Shown here in pieces: positions 32,241-43,215 of a stretch of DNA of 64,000 bases (position 1 is its first letter; each line of letters opens with the position of its first letter). Source of the stretch: Salvator merianae (lineage: Eukaryota > Chordata > Lepidosauria > Squamata > Teiidae); assembly GCA_003586115.2 (NCBI GenBank), contig QVOM02000126.1, positions 56,712,943 to 56,776,942 on the forward strand, in the 5' to 3' direction. The notes below the pieces were generated by a model. That model ran no database searches. It saw only the letters and a list, made by a program, of their open reading frames with translations, and was not told the origin of the DNA. A program made the position numbers and the translations under genes.

Positions 32241-32865
32241 AACATTTATGATCTGGTTTGTGGTGAGCAGCTTTACAAAATGCAGGGTTAGAACTGGTTC
32301 TGCTTGTAAAAGCTGTCTAGATGAACTGTACTTATTTCTTTCTCTTCTTTGGGGCTGGGAGTCCCCAAACTACCAAACAGCTTAAGAAGAAAACTACTGC
32401 GACAAGATGGGATATGGAGGTCTATCAGGTCACTTCCACAGCACACACTTTGGTGCATGCTGCAGATGCTGTCCTATGGTGATCATGCTGGGGAGGGGGC
32501 AAAACACTGTGGACTACACTAGTGGCCATCCACATTACAGCACCCCATCTTTGGAACAAGGAGAAGTAAGTTCCTCTGGTCCAAAATTTTAGGGTAGAGG
32601 ATAATTTGTTGGTGCTCCTGGGTTCTGTGTGCCATGTGGCCTGCTCCAGTGTCCACAGGGCAGTGGCGAGAGCAACACACAGGCTGGAGACATTTGGGTA
32701 CCAATTTAAAGTGGTATCCTGTTGATGCACTCCAGGTGAAAGGCTCATGCAGCCAGCACCATTTCTGTGAGCCATGTCTTCCTGGGAGAGCACTGGCATG
32801 TGGAGTTACTGTTCTAAAGGAGGAAGTTAGTTTCATCCTATGCACTATGCAGAAGCTGCCTTAGG
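32241..32865. other. No recognised feature
   Basis: Unassigned. Overlapping ORFs on both strands (32407-32864) have no recognisable domain. A CAGGTCACTTCCACAGCACAC start may be a DNA-element end but is unpaired. Confidence 0.35.
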
Positions 32866-33080
32866 CTGTGATCAGCACAACAAAGAAAAACACCTCTGAG
32901 GTGCTTTAGAGATGACTTCGAGGTGGGATTGTTCACACACCAGTCTGCCCTCCTCTTTCTTATGAACATTGTATGCTAGAAAAGGTGGATTAGAGAAGAC
33001 TTGGGAACACGAGTACGACACACTAGCTCTATGAGGTGCTTCCAAGTCAACCCTTTTGTTATGTCTGAACACAGCCTCAG
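32866..33080 (-). mobile_element. Short MITE, family C copy
   Basis: The terminal repeats are AGGCTGTGATCAGCAC at the left and GTCTGAACACAGCCT at the right. CACCTCTGAGGTGC begins the left arm, and CTATGAGGTGCTTCCAAG lies in the right arm. GGGATTGTTCACACACCAGTC and TTATGAACATTGTATGCTAG are the reverse complement of 21395-21565 segments. There is no transposase. Confidence 0.65.
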
Positions 33081-33587
33081 TATATATCACTGGCAACCAG
33101 GTTGTTGAGTGGGCACCTCACTATGCACATATCACACCTGTGCTTAAACTATCAGGTCAGATAAAGTTTTATCCTTGGCATACAAGGCTCTTATCAACTT
33201 ACTTGGAGCCCACCTCTCTCAATACAGACCTGGGAGATCATTAAAATCTTCAGGAGAGGTTCTATTGCAGGCATCATGAATCACTGAATGTCATCTTATG
33301 ACTAACCACCGTTGGGCCTTCTCTGTGGTGGGCCCACCCTCTGAAACAGTCTCTCCTCTGATATCTGCAGGGCGCCTATACTTCTAGTTTTTAGATGCCA
33401 ATTCAAAACCTATCTTTTTACCCAGGCTTTTTCAGAGTGAATGATTGCTTATCTCCCCGACCCTTGATTTTAATTATTTTTTTTAATACAACTGTTATGA
33501 TTTTAGTCGTTTTTATTCTTTGTACAGTGCTTCAAGATTATATTTTAATGGGAAGTGATATATTAAAAATTTAAATGAACAGAGTAT
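33081..33587 (+). mobile_element. L2-type LINE 3' end (+)
   Basis: CACTGGCAACCAGGTTG opens the match. CTTGGCATACAAGGCTCTTATCAACTTACTTGGAGCC and GGGCCTTCTCTGTGGTGGGCCCACCCTCTGAAACA follow the order of the L2 C-terminal region. CCAATTCAAAACCTATCTTTTTACCCAGGCTTTT precedes a worn 3' UTR. It directly abuts the family C MITE. Confidence 0.75.
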
Positions 33588-34162
33588 GTGTTTATACTTT
33601 GCTGTGTCTAGGGACTTTGGATCTAGGTTCTACTGAGTCCAGCTTACAGCTAAGTGCAGGAAATGGTGATGGCTTGACTAAGAGAAAGTTACGGGAACCT
33701 GCATTTATGATACAGACTTACAACATTGAATGATCCCCATGATCCTTAAGATCTCTGATCACCTCTATATTCTGCTCAGTGCTATTATTGATTCAGGAGC
33801 CACTAGCAATTCCACATACTGTTCTAATATGCAGTTGCAAACCTTTGCTTCACAGCGCATAAACATACTTATTATACTGGAGACTATTAACAAGAGACTA
33901 TTTCTGATCCATCTGGTGACTCAGACCATGTCTCTACTTCTAGTGGAAGCGGCTTCATTTCAGGCAGATGGATGAGGGACCCTCCACATCTCCAGTTTGA
34001 AGCACAGAGGCACCATTTTCCATGGCACCTCCATGAAAAAGCACCCTAGGCAGAAAGCACCTCTGCTGGCACCAAAATGGAGACAAAGGTGGCAATGGCA
34101 GTGGCTGCTCTGCTTTCTTGGGATGATGGCACCTTGGAGGGGTGCTTGGAGATACAACCTTA
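33588..34162. other. No recognised feature
   Basis: Unassigned. ORFs on both strands at 33955-34209 are short and show no domain. Confidence 0.4.
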
Positions 34163-34385
34163 GGCTGCATTCATGTGCAGCAAAAAAGACAGTCTCAGTA
34201 GTGCCTTAAAGGCAGCTTAGATGTGGTACCTGCCTTACACTAGTGTTCCCATCCCACCTCTGATGTATATTAATGCCCAAAAAATGCACTTCCAAAGGCA
34301 CTAGAGGTGAATTAGAGGTAGATGGGATGAGAACACTATTGCCACATGCTTCCACCTCTAAACATTTTTTTTTCTTTTATTGAAG
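34163..34385. mobile_element. Short MITE, family C-like copy
   Basis: The left end is AGGCTGCATTCATGTGCAGC. GTGTTCCCATCCCACCTCTG and CTAATTCACC-like arms pair with GAGGTAGATGGGATGAGAACAC, giving a near-complete inner palindrome at about 34241-34338. It ends in CCACCTCTAAACA and a T-rich run. Confidence 0.55.
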
Positions 34386-34519
34386 CTCAATGCAGCTTCA
34401 GTATATAGGTCTATGGTACTGTGTGCTGTCAGTCAGCAAGAGCCTACTGACATCTGTGTTGCATTTTCCAGTTATGCAGAGAATGAACTGGCTAAGGTCT
34501 CACAGCCTTCACATGTGGG

Positions 34520-34700
34520 AAAGTCAGTGTAGTGCAGTAGCTACAGTGTGGGGCTAAAACTTAAAACTCCCTAGGTTCAGATCTCCATGCAGGCGTGAAA
34601 GTTTGGGCCAGCCCCTTCCTCTCAGCCAAATCTAACCCACAAGGCTATTGTTAAGATAAAATGGAGAGGAGGAGACTGGTTTGTGCCACTTTTTGTGTTC
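34520..34700 (+). mobile_element. tRNA-derived SINE, second type (+)
   Basis: AGTCAGTGTAGTGCAGTAGC (A-box side) and TAGGTTCAGATCTCC (B-box-like) give a diverged tRNA head. The body GCGTGAAAGTTTGGGCCAGCCCCTTCCTCTCAGCC and CACAAGGCTATTGTTAAGATAAAATGGAGAGGAGGAG follows, a layout common in squamate genomes. A minus-strand copy is at 46825-46950. Confidence 0.7.
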
Positions 34701-34937
34701 TGTTACCCTCTGTGAGACCTTAGTGTACAAGGCAGGTTGTAACCTCAAATGGCAAGATAATGAATTAATAAAAATAAACTGGTCAATGATAAGTAAGAAG
34801 AGTTTGTTCACCTTGCATTTTCAATGTGCTACTACACACAGAGGGAGAGAGAGGTTCTATGCATAAGAAAGAGGGGTAAGAGAGAGTTCACCTGCATTCA
34901 TATATCACTTGACTGCAATAACATGCGGTGGTTTATA

Positions 34938-34995
34938 GCAGGCTTTTCTTATTTGGTACCTTCCAGATGTTTTTGAACTCCAATTCCCAATGGTC
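34938..34995. repeat. Fragment of a common squamate repeat
   Basis: CCTTCCAGATGTTTTTGAACTCCAATTCCCAATGGTCAG resembles a very common squamate palindromic repeat (TGTTGGACTACAACTCCCAT..). It is recognised from memory and short. Confidence 0.35.
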
Positions 34996-34996
34996 A

Positions 34997-35190
34997 GTAA
35001 AAATGGCATAAAGACCATTTGATGTGTGGTGCTCTGTGTGTGTGTGTCTGTAAAGAACACATACCCAGACATCATTTTAGGTGACAAAATCATAGAATGC
35101 ATCGATTGGAAAGAATACTGAAGGTCATTTTGTTGAACTCTTGCTCAGCTGCCTTTATGATGTGGCTATCCAGCAAGTGTGCCACTAGAA
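34997..35190 (-). mobile_element. CR1-type LINE 3' end (-) with shared flank
   Basis: AAAATCATAGAATGCATCGATTGGAAAGAATACTGAAGG (35087-35126) is a minus-strand CR1 tail. CTTTATGATGTGGCTATCCAG matches 29815-29838, with an internal deletion of about 17 bases relative to that copy. The block before it (34997-35086) is shared with 29651-29734. Confidence 0.7.
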
Positions 35191-35550
35191 GCCATGTAGA
35201 TGCAAAATGAATTTAATTACACAACTAGAGACTGGGGAAGGCCTGCTTATGGGAACCTTCTATCTCTTTCTGCCTTCTCAGTCACAAGATCTCGTGATAA
35301 GTTCAGGATGAACTTCATTTGTGAATTTTCCTAATTGTTGGTAAGTAAGATGTTTGAAGCCCCTGGTAAGGAAGAAATGGTGGTCAGAATTTTTTCAGCC
35401 TCCTCAAACCAGCCTGGCCAAAAATTGCCACTAATTATCCTAGCTACAGAAAAAGCCTTTAAAAAGCCAAATGTGACTAATTAGTTGGTTGATTTTGTCA
35501 ACCCTGTCTCAAATGGGTAGCTAAAGTTCTAATCTTACTATAGTTCCTAG
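35191..35550. other. No recognised feature
   Basis: Unassigned sequence before fold-back F1. Confidence 0.4.
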
Positions 35551-35687
35551 GGCTGCGTCCAGAGATTGCTTACTTGTTCCATTATATTTGGATGTTCAGG
35601 AATAAAGCATGGATATTCCGGAATACCCATGCTTTATTCCGGAATATCCAAATATAGTGGAAAGAGTAAGCAATGTTTGGATGCTGA
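35551..35687. mobile_element. Fold-back MITE, family F copy 1
   Basis: An almost complete palindrome of about 137 bp. The ends are GGCTGCGTCCAGAGATTGC and GCAATGTTTGGATGCTG. The inner arms ATTCCGGAATA.CCATGC and CATGCTTTATTCCGGAATA pair closely around a short centre near 35610-35622. There is no ORF. A shorter derivative is at 51981-52068. Confidence 0.85.
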
Positions 35688-37074
35688 CTTCCCAATCATC
35701 TCTGGGTATTATTCATGCTGGCTAGGGCGCCTGTTGTTTGAGGTGCACTACAGGATGGTCGGTCAGAAGTTAAGCTGGACCTGTAATAGTGGGCATTAGT
35801 TTTTAATAGAAGGGATGGTATTACTTAATTGTGCCGACACTAGAAGAAAACAGACAGTGATTAAGAGCTTCCTGGCATCATGGGAGATGTAAGATGTGCA
35901 CATTACACATCTGAAGACTTCATGGCCACATGGTTGTGACAGAAAAGGCTGCACTAGTTCAACCAGACAGAGTCGTGGATGGATGCTGTCAAATCCAATG
36001 ACCCTGCAAACAGAAAGGTTTGTTTTTCAGTGACTGATCTTTCTAGACCACGTCTGCTCTTAATCATCTCTTGGTATGCCCAATGGACTGTTTCAGTGTC
36101 TTCAGTCAAACAGGCTGAGTGATTATGCTCAGGAATTTCCTGCTTCCCATTAAGGAATATCCTGCCCAAGTGGAGAGTTTGATCATTTTCAAATAATAGC
36201 TCGATACTGTTAGTTCAATACAAGCAGGCTTCTTTGTTGAACTATGTGAAAAATATTTCACTTTGACCTTTAGCTGAACAACTGCCCTCTGAGTCTGTTC
36301 CAATCAGTTGAGCTGGTTGTTCTTTAATTTCTGTAAATTTTTATACAGTTTTATTGTTAGCCTCCTTGAGCAATATTTGTTGGGAAGGCAGAACACTAGC
36401 ACAGATTCAAAATCTGTTAGTTTGAAAGGATTGAGCAATGGTGCTGGATTTAGAGGACACTTAGCAGAATCAGAATGAGAGAGAGCCTTCTGCTAGGGAT
36501 AAAAAGGCAGAGATGCTGTTTTAGCAAACACTGAGCATTCTGGAAATAATTTAGTCAAATTTTAGACTGTGGGTAGAGTATAAAAAGGTCTTGAGTTAAT
36601 TGATCTGTTTGATTTCTCTAAGCTCCACACTGCAATTTGCAAAGCATTTGTTTTGAGAGAGCAACAGAAGTAGTGTTTTTCCAAAGGAAGAAGTTTGATG
36701 AGGCCACAAAATCTGAAAGATTTCAAAACTTATGGTGGCTTACAGTAACCATAGGAAATTCTTATTTCCATGTTGCCTGACTCATTTCCCCACCCTTTAA
36801 AATTCTGATTAATGTATTGATTGATCAGTTATGAATTTATCCTGCTCTTACCATAAAAGCCTCTCAGAGATGTTTATAGAATATAATGCTAGATAAGCCC
36901 CTGCCTTCAGGCTTATACTCTAAAATAACATGTTTCAAAAGGAAAAGTGGATTGGGAAGGGAATAGAGAAATCTCTTTATTTGGAGGTTCTTCTCTTTCC
37001 ACTGTATGGTTTCTTTCCAGGATACATGATGCAAGAAGAGGGAAAAATGGTTAAGGAGTATTGCTCAGTGTAGA
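35688..37074. other. No recognised feature
   Basis: About 1.4 kb unassigned and AT-rich, with no repeat boundaries noticed. Confidence 0.4.
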
Positions 37075-37425
37075 GGACAAATGGAAATCATGTGTTGGGT
37101 TTGAAATTGAACCAAGCACCCATTTGTTCGGCCTGACAGCAAACTCTTTAATTGAATGAATGGTTGTTCGTGTTTGATTCTGAACTGGTTTGAAAACTAA
37201 AAGTCCCATATCTCCATTTAAAAAGTCCTTTTCAAGGGTAAAAACACTGTGAATATGAGCTGTTCCATTGAATCGTTCATGTTTGTGAATGGGGGACTGG
37301 CTCAATTTGATTGCATTTCTGGATCATTGAACAAGTGCATGTTCGGTTCAAGGCAACAGTTTCAAACATAAATGATTCAATTGAATTCTTGAACTCAGAC
37401 CAAACTTTGCACAACTCTAGCTCAG
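37075..37425 (-). mobile_element. Possible DNA element, family J copy 2
   Basis: The right end CAAACTTTGCACAACTCTAGCT is the reverse complement of the AGAG.TGTGCAAA start at 8970. The interior repeatedly shows TTCATTGAA/TTCAATTGAA and GAACAGTTCG-like motifs typical of some reptile MITEs. The left boundary is not clear. Confidence 0.35.
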
Positions 37426-37454
37426 TGGTTTTGCCACATGCAGGACTGTTGTAG

Positions 37455-37764
37455 GGCCACACTAGCACAGCTAAGGTCAGCCTGGAGTCAGCTGTATCAC
37501 ATCCAGCAGCAGCCGGCGGCTTTAAGCCCTGGTGTTTGGGCCCTGCGCGAAGCTCGCCATGGCTGTTTGCAGGGCCTCTGTGCCTCCATACTGCCTCAGC
37601 AGGTTGCTAGGCAACCTGCTAGACAACCTGCTGAGGCAGTACAGAGTCCAGAGGCCCCACAAACAGCCATGGTGCGCTTCGTGTGGGGCGCGAACATCCA
37701 GGCTTAAAGCTGATGGCTGCCTTTGATCACATCCTCCTGCAGCTCTGAGCCATGTAGGGTGGCT
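37455..37764. mobile_element. Fold-back MITE, family G
   Basis: Arms of about 145 bases run the full length. The left arm starts at GCCACACTAGCAC, and the right arm ends CATGTAGGGTGGC. CGCGAAGCTCGCCATGGCTG pairs with CAGCCATGGTGCGCTTCGTG. TACTGCCTCAGCAGGTTGC pairs with CAACCTGCTGAGGCAGTAC around a short centre near 37610-37622. It is GC-rich with several CpGs. ORFs on it are a by-product of the palindrome. Confidence 0.88.
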
Positions 37765-38366
37765 AAAAACTCCTCCTGTAGTTTTTATTTGTTCGTATTT
37801 TCTAATTAGCTTTCACTGAGACTTTGGCATAGGAAAAACAAATAAACTCTGTCCAGCTGAGGTGGCATAGGACTACCAGGGCACACCAAATGCCAGCCCA
37901 GGCTGCTAGTATGGGCCCCAGACCCAGCAACCTGAGACACTAGCGTGGGGCAACTACAAATACATGGCTCCATTGGGTCCAACTGGTGCAACAGGCCTAA
38001 GATTGGCTGTGTGGGGGTGTTTCCATCCTGCCCCAAATCCATGTAAAATGCCAGAAAAGGCCTCTTATAACTGATGGAGGTTGAATCACCCCCCAAGTAC
38101 TTATGCATTTTGAAGACAATAACTGAAAGAGATAATAAACTATACTTTCCTTTGGGCGAGTCTGTCACCCATTTTTTTCATGCAGCGGACAAATCTGAAG
38201 CTTTGATTAATCACGTAACCAGAATCTAGATGCTTGATTGGTTTCATAAGGAAGCATCCCTCCTTTCAAAATGCTTTCTGAGTTCACATGAGAAAGGCGT
38301 GAAGAAGACCTGGAAAGAAGAAGTCACTGACTCAAAAGGAGATCTCAGCTGTGGCTATTTACTGGC
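37765..38366. other. No recognised feature
   Basis: Unassigned. The minus-strand ORF at 37806-38168 (120 codons) has no recognised domain and no supporting context. Confidence 0.4.
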
Positions 38367-38379
38367 GGGGGGGGGGGGG
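38367..38379 (+). repeat. Poly-G run (G13)
   Basis: Thirteen uninterrupted G residues, a potential G-quadruplex or assembly trouble spot. Confidence 0.95.
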
Positions 38380-38454
38380 ATCACATTAGGAAAGGAATGA
38401 GAAATTAGTGTGTGAATTGCTTCAGGAGTGCATATCATCAAGGCAGCATGTGAA

Positions 38455-38590
38455 CAACAGCAGCAGCAGTAAGAAAAATACATTAAGAAAAAAAAATACA
38501 TTAAGAAAAAAAATAACAGCTATATCACTCTTGTGTGGTTGTACTCCTTCCTTCCCTCCCTCCTTCCTTCCCTCTCTCCCTTTCCAGTAC
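38455..38590 (+). repeat. Simple-repeat cluster
   Basis: (CAG)n at 38458-38470, a duplicated AATACATTAAGAAAAAAA unit at about 38478-38515, and a CCTT/CCCT pyrimidine run at 38547-38590. Confidence 0.85.
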
Positions 38591-39576
38591 CCTGCCCTAC
38601 AACAGCGGTTTTGAGCACATTATATTAATAAGTTAACCATAATCTTTCCACAGTATTATTAACTCAAAAATCAATAAGGTCTTTTTCCTCTGAAACCAGA
38701 GAGGTCTAAGATTGCTTAGGACTAAGTAAAAATAGCAGTTGATCAAGCAATATGCATTGTGACATTACAAACTGGTGCTCCCTAGTGTATGAGCCAACGA
38801 TGACAGTGTCCTCTTGTGGCCCCCTTTGGCCATAGATTTGAGTCAAATAACTTGAGCCATGCTCCTGCGCACTTCCACATCTCTTGTGCCAGATGACCTG
38901 GTGAGACTGGTCAGCTTATCATGCACGTGAAAGTGACCTGAGTGAGCATAGGATACTTCTGAGCCATGCACCAAATGTCAACATTCAAGAGTGGTCTTAT
39001 GCTCCAAGCTGCTAAAGAGAATGATGCCCTTTTAAGGACAGAGGCAAGAAACTAGGTAGGACAGGTGATACTGAAGAAAGTTACAGAGATTAGCGTTAAA
39101 AGAATGAGACGCTAAGCAGTCATAAATGTGACAGGATCTTTCTTTCTTTTTCTTTTTACATCTAATGTATGTTATTAAGAGAATGAAATGATTATTTAAT
39201 GTAGTAAATAGATCGAATGTGAATCTTGTTGACAGAATTTTTATGACAAACACATGAATCAGTCTGCATCCAGACAGCCAGAAGCAGCAGCTCGGTAATG
39301 GCCTCTTGGGCGTGGTGACCACACACCACCACCCCTATCTGGGCTGCAGCTGGCCTCAAGGGCTGTGAAACCACCCTCAGAGGCACCCTGCCAGGTGAAT
39401 GGCTCTGAGAGAACTTACTGCCTTCCTCTGTCCCTGCCTCATCTGGAGAGATGGCAGCGGCATATACTTATCTGGCAGGGGAGACACCCTTGATCACAAA
39501 GGAGGATTTCCCAGGGTGAGGCTCAGCCATTGCGGTAATTTGTAGTAGTGGGGAGGACTGTGTGTGTGCTTTCCCC
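38591..39576. other. No recognised feature
   Basis: About 1 kb unassigned. ORFs at 39032-39386 show no domain. Confidence 0.4.
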
Positions 39577-39591
39577 CCAAAAAAGAGAGAG

Positions 39592-39633
<42 letters not shown>

Positions 39634-39662
39634 AGAGAGACAGAGAGACAGAGACAGAGATG
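39577..39662 (+). repeat. (GAAA)n/(GA)n/(GACA)n microsatellite
   Basis: Compound purine-rich repeat: GAAA units, then (GA)n, then GACAGA units. The reverse-strand ORFs over it are low-complexity Ser/Leu/Phe artefacts. Confidence 0.97.
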
Positions 39663-40202
39663 ACAGCAGCAGAGGTGACTTGCTTTCTGTTCTGTGCAAA
39701 TAAGCACCAGAGAGAAAACGGCAAGCCTGCATGGTGCATAATTTCCTTGTTTACCTATTCCCACCTCAGCAGTCCGTTTTCCTGCCTGGCCCAAGGGTAT
39801 GTTTCTGGGTATAACAATAGGTGCTTTTGCCCATTCGGTGTCTCTGATCCTCACTAGGATCCACTATGTGTCCACTCTGACTTTGTCCTTTGTTTCTGTG
39901 GAGTCCATTATGTCTTTGATAACCTCAAATCCCACTACATCACTCATGCCTCCATGGGGTCTACTAAAACTGTCTGCAGCAAGAACTGAACTTCATCCTG
40001 AACTTTGTGTGCTGTGTGCTTGGATTCCAGAGAGTTGCAGGCTGATCACCTTGCTGAAATCACTCTGGAGATGATGCTCGAACTTGCTTTCCCCTCCTAC
40101 AGGACTGCTGCATGTGAGTGATCAAGGTGGTTTGATCTCCCCATGTACCATTGCCACTAGAAGCAAGGGCTAACCACAGGTCAGGTGTAAAATTGGACTT
40201 AG
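39663..40202. other. No recognised feature
   Basis: Unassigned. A GGATCCACTATGTGTCCACT/GGAGTCCATTATG echo near 39858-39912 is too short to call. Confidence 0.4.
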
Positions 40203-40690
40203 TTGATGGACGTTTTCATACTTTCCTCCTTAGATTAGGATAATTATCCCATTCTAAGGTGGACTGGACAATGAAGTGCAGACACTATCTGCACTGTAGG
40301 GCCTTAGATTAGAATACCAGCAGGATACCAGCATTCACACAGTGAATGCTGGTATCCATCTCTGGAACTTCATCATGACAGTGGCCAGGAAGCATCTGGA
40401 TACTGCCATGGCTACTGGCAATGCCATGGATTATGCAGGCACATGCTGGCATGATCACGATCACACAGGCACGGCTGCAGCACATTGCACAGCTATGGAT
40501 TCGGGCCCAGACGTGGTGCAAATGCACTTGACTGGGAACAAGATAGCTGCTCCCAGTCAAGTTGTGGAGCACAATATATGATCAGGAGCAGTTGTAGACT
40601 GCTCCTGGTCATGCAGACCTCCATGCAGTGCAGATGCACTTAGCTAGTGAGTGTCCCTGTTGCTCACTAACCTAAAATGTGACAAGACCC
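40203..40690 (-). mobile_element. Multi-hairpin MITE, family M copy 3
   Basis: Serial hairpins: GGATACCAGCATTCA/TGAATGCTGGTATCC at 40323-40357 (15-bp perfect arms, 5-base loop); GACTGGGA.CA/CTGCTCCCAGTC at about 40531-40559; and GATCAGGAGCAG/CTGCTCCTGGTC at about 40580-40611. The CCAGCATTC hairpin, the ATGACAGTGGCCAGG block and the GTTGTGGAGCACAA segment are all found in copies 1 and 2, here in the opposite order. The ends are approximate and there is no transposase. Confidence 0.7.
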
Positions 40691-43047
40691 TTCAACTTGA
40701 AAGACTGAATTCTTGGAAATAAGCAAGCTGATTAACACACTGATTTCCAGGACACTGCACCTCAGCCCACAGGCACTAACACGTGAGAAGTCATGTGCTT
40801 CTACCTTCCCTGAAGCCTGTTCCTTCAAGCATTGCAATTTTTCCATTAACCAAATGTGTGTCTATGTTTATGCTCTGGTACTTTTGTTTATTACAGAGAA
40901 GATCTTCCCTGACCAAGAGAAGACGTATAATTCTCCCTGCTCTATAAATCAGTCACCTTCTCTTTCATTCTACCACTTACTTTCTTCAATTCACATTGAA
41001 TTCTATGCATAATCTCTCTCTTTTACTTTTAGAATAATATGTTTGTTAAAGCAACTCTTTTGCAAGTGAAAAAGGGAAATTGTGGCTTGCAATTCATTTC
41101 ATGGGCATAATTGATGAGTGTGTTGGGGGAGCACCAATCAGTGATTTTTGAACTGGGGAATCACAGGGAAAGAGTTCATTGAATTGAGGGGTTCCAACAC
41201 TCAGCATCACCTCTTCCCAAAAGTATTTAGATTGTAGCCCTTATCTTAGTTCTGCCAGCTCTTAAATAGCAACACATTTTTGATTGACTAAGAAAGGTTT
41301 CCACACAACGTGCCTTGCTGAGCTCTCTATTTCCCTTCTTCATTCACTTAATCATGTGCTGCACTGCTTGACTCTAAGCCTGAGAGGCAGCAGAAATTTC
41401 TGCTTTATCTCTGATTGGAATTACAGCTAACACTTTACCTTCTTTTACAAATAAAACTTTTTGTCCCTACCACAGTCATAGTTATACTTTCTTTTGTTAC
41501 ATGCTAAGTATTTGAAGTGTCTTGCCCTAAGTCACATGTTACCTTTTGACAAAGTCACCCAGTTTTGAAAGTGTTTTCCCATTATTAGTAACATGTTGCC
41601 ATTTGATTAATTTGGCCATAATTAAAAATGTTTTATTGTTGCCAATTGCTCTTTAAAATTGCTGCTTGCTTTCCTATTGCCATTCCTTGTTCATTTTTGC
41701 TGCTTGTCTTGTAATAAAATTATTTCTGGTGTACCTTTTAAAATTTCAATAAAGAAACATTGCTGTCAACATAGTCAAGTGTTTTCCCCTCCCTTGGGAT
41801 GGCTCCAATCCATTACCAGTTAAACCAAACCAGTTGTCCTTTAGGGAAGGTCCTCTGATGTGAGAACAAATGGTCTAAGGAACTATTTTATTGCTTATTG
41901 GGACCCTGCCTGGTCATAGTGCATGGTCCTGACAGCAGCCTGTACGGATGCTATTTGGGTGGGGCAACTGCCCTGCTTTAATTAACTGCTCCCTGCTCAG
42001 CTTTCCCCAATATATTTCTCTGCTTAAGCAGGATGTGGAGCTAGGGAGAGAGAACAATGCACCAAGCCCACTGGTTTGGTTTCCTGCTAATAGAAACTGC
42101 TTGAAAATCTCCTTTTACCATGGGTTCCTTATTCTTTTTGTCACTTGAACAAAGTTACTCTATTATGTGTTCTCCTGTTTCTTTTGTCCAAACACTGTCT
42201 TGGGCTTTCTTCTCCCCTTCCTCCCTGTGAAGATCAACCATTTATAGCATTCATATTTTGCCAGGAAAGGCAAAACATTCCATCCTCTCCTTTAACTGTT
42301 CCTCCTCATCCTTTATTAACTGACTAGTTTTTTTCTCTCCAAGTTGATCCATTTCTACCTTCTGCTGCTCTTTGTTAAATGCAACTGGTACCTGTCCCTC
42401 TCCTTTTCACTAGTGTAGCCACTTTATGATGGCTAGACAGCACACACACTGAAACAGAGAAGGAGGAGAAGAAAATGATATAACTTCAATCATCAGTCAT
42501 TCGCAGTTAGGTTGGCAACATGCCCCAGTGTTCAGAACCTCTCTTCTTCACATGGGAAAATTGTAAGTAGGCTAATTTGCCTGAAGGGTATATTTATCAG
42601 CTTGCTTCTCTGGGCATGGTGTCTAGTGAGCTCAGATGGCCTCCATAGAAGTGCTAGCTCCTGTCTCACTCTGCTTTGGTTATATATAGACATCCCATGA
42701 GCTTTCCCCTGAAGTCCTTCTGTTCTCTCCTTTTTCTGAACTTTTGAACCCTAAAAGAGCTCTGTGCATGCTTTCTTTTTCATGAATTGCTTAATCAGGG
42801 TTTTCTGGCCCCATGATTTCTGACTAAACTCCGACTAAAAAGCTAAACCACTTCCTTTTGGCTGCACTGGAATACCTCTTGCTGATTGATGATGCATATT
42901 GTCAATTTAAGTAGGAACTGATATATTCATCAAAATGTGACCACACCCTTGCTTTCTATAATAGAAACCAGTACAGTGCATGATGAGGATCACTGGTGAT
43001 AATGAAACACTGGTGTTTCTCTTTTGCTAATTTTAGTGATGTATATA
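40691..43047. other. No recognised feature
   Basis: About 2.4 kb unassigned. Two AATAAA motifs occur at 41713-41718 and 41749-41754 in AT-rich DNA. They could be chance or mark an old transcript end, and no ORF supports them. Confidence 0.4.
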
Positions 43048-43215
43048 GCTGTAGCTCAGTTGTAGAACATCTGTTTTGTGTGCAAAAGATCTCAGTTCAG
43101 TCCCTGGTATCTTCCCACAAAAATACAAGGGCTAAATGCTTTGGTATCCTTGCAAAAAAACCCTGCATGAATATGTCCAGGAGTCACTGAGAGTTGAGGA
43201 CATGATAGCAGTTAT
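43048..43215 (+). mobile_element. tRNA-derived SINE (+)
   Basis: GCTGTAGCTCAGTTGTAGAAC (A box) and GTTCAGTCCCTGG (B box) lie about 40 bases apart. AACATCTGTTTTGTGTGCAAAAGATC lies between, like a tRNA anticodon arm region. A degraded body with AAACCCTGCATGAAT and GGAGTCACTGAGAGTTGAGGACA follows. The head keeps the RNA polymerase III promoter layout, but the cloverleaf stems are not intact. Confidence 0.75.

Noticed and set aside
37438..37726. Plus-strand ORFs in the GC-rich patch
   Set aside because: They coincide with the family G palindrome. The open frames follow from its GC-rich composition.
39468..39854. 128-codon minus-strand ORF as a gene
   Set aside because: Its centre is the GAAA/GA microsatellite read as Ser/Leu/Phe.
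41700..41760. Transcript 3' end with two AATAAA motifs
   Set aside because: AATAAA is expected by chance in this AT-rich stretch. There is no upstream exon, ORF or A-tail, unlike 60846.
43048..43120. Functional tRNA gene
   Set aside because: A and B boxes are present, but the acceptor and anticodon stems do not pair and a SINE body follows. It was called a tRNA-derived SINE.
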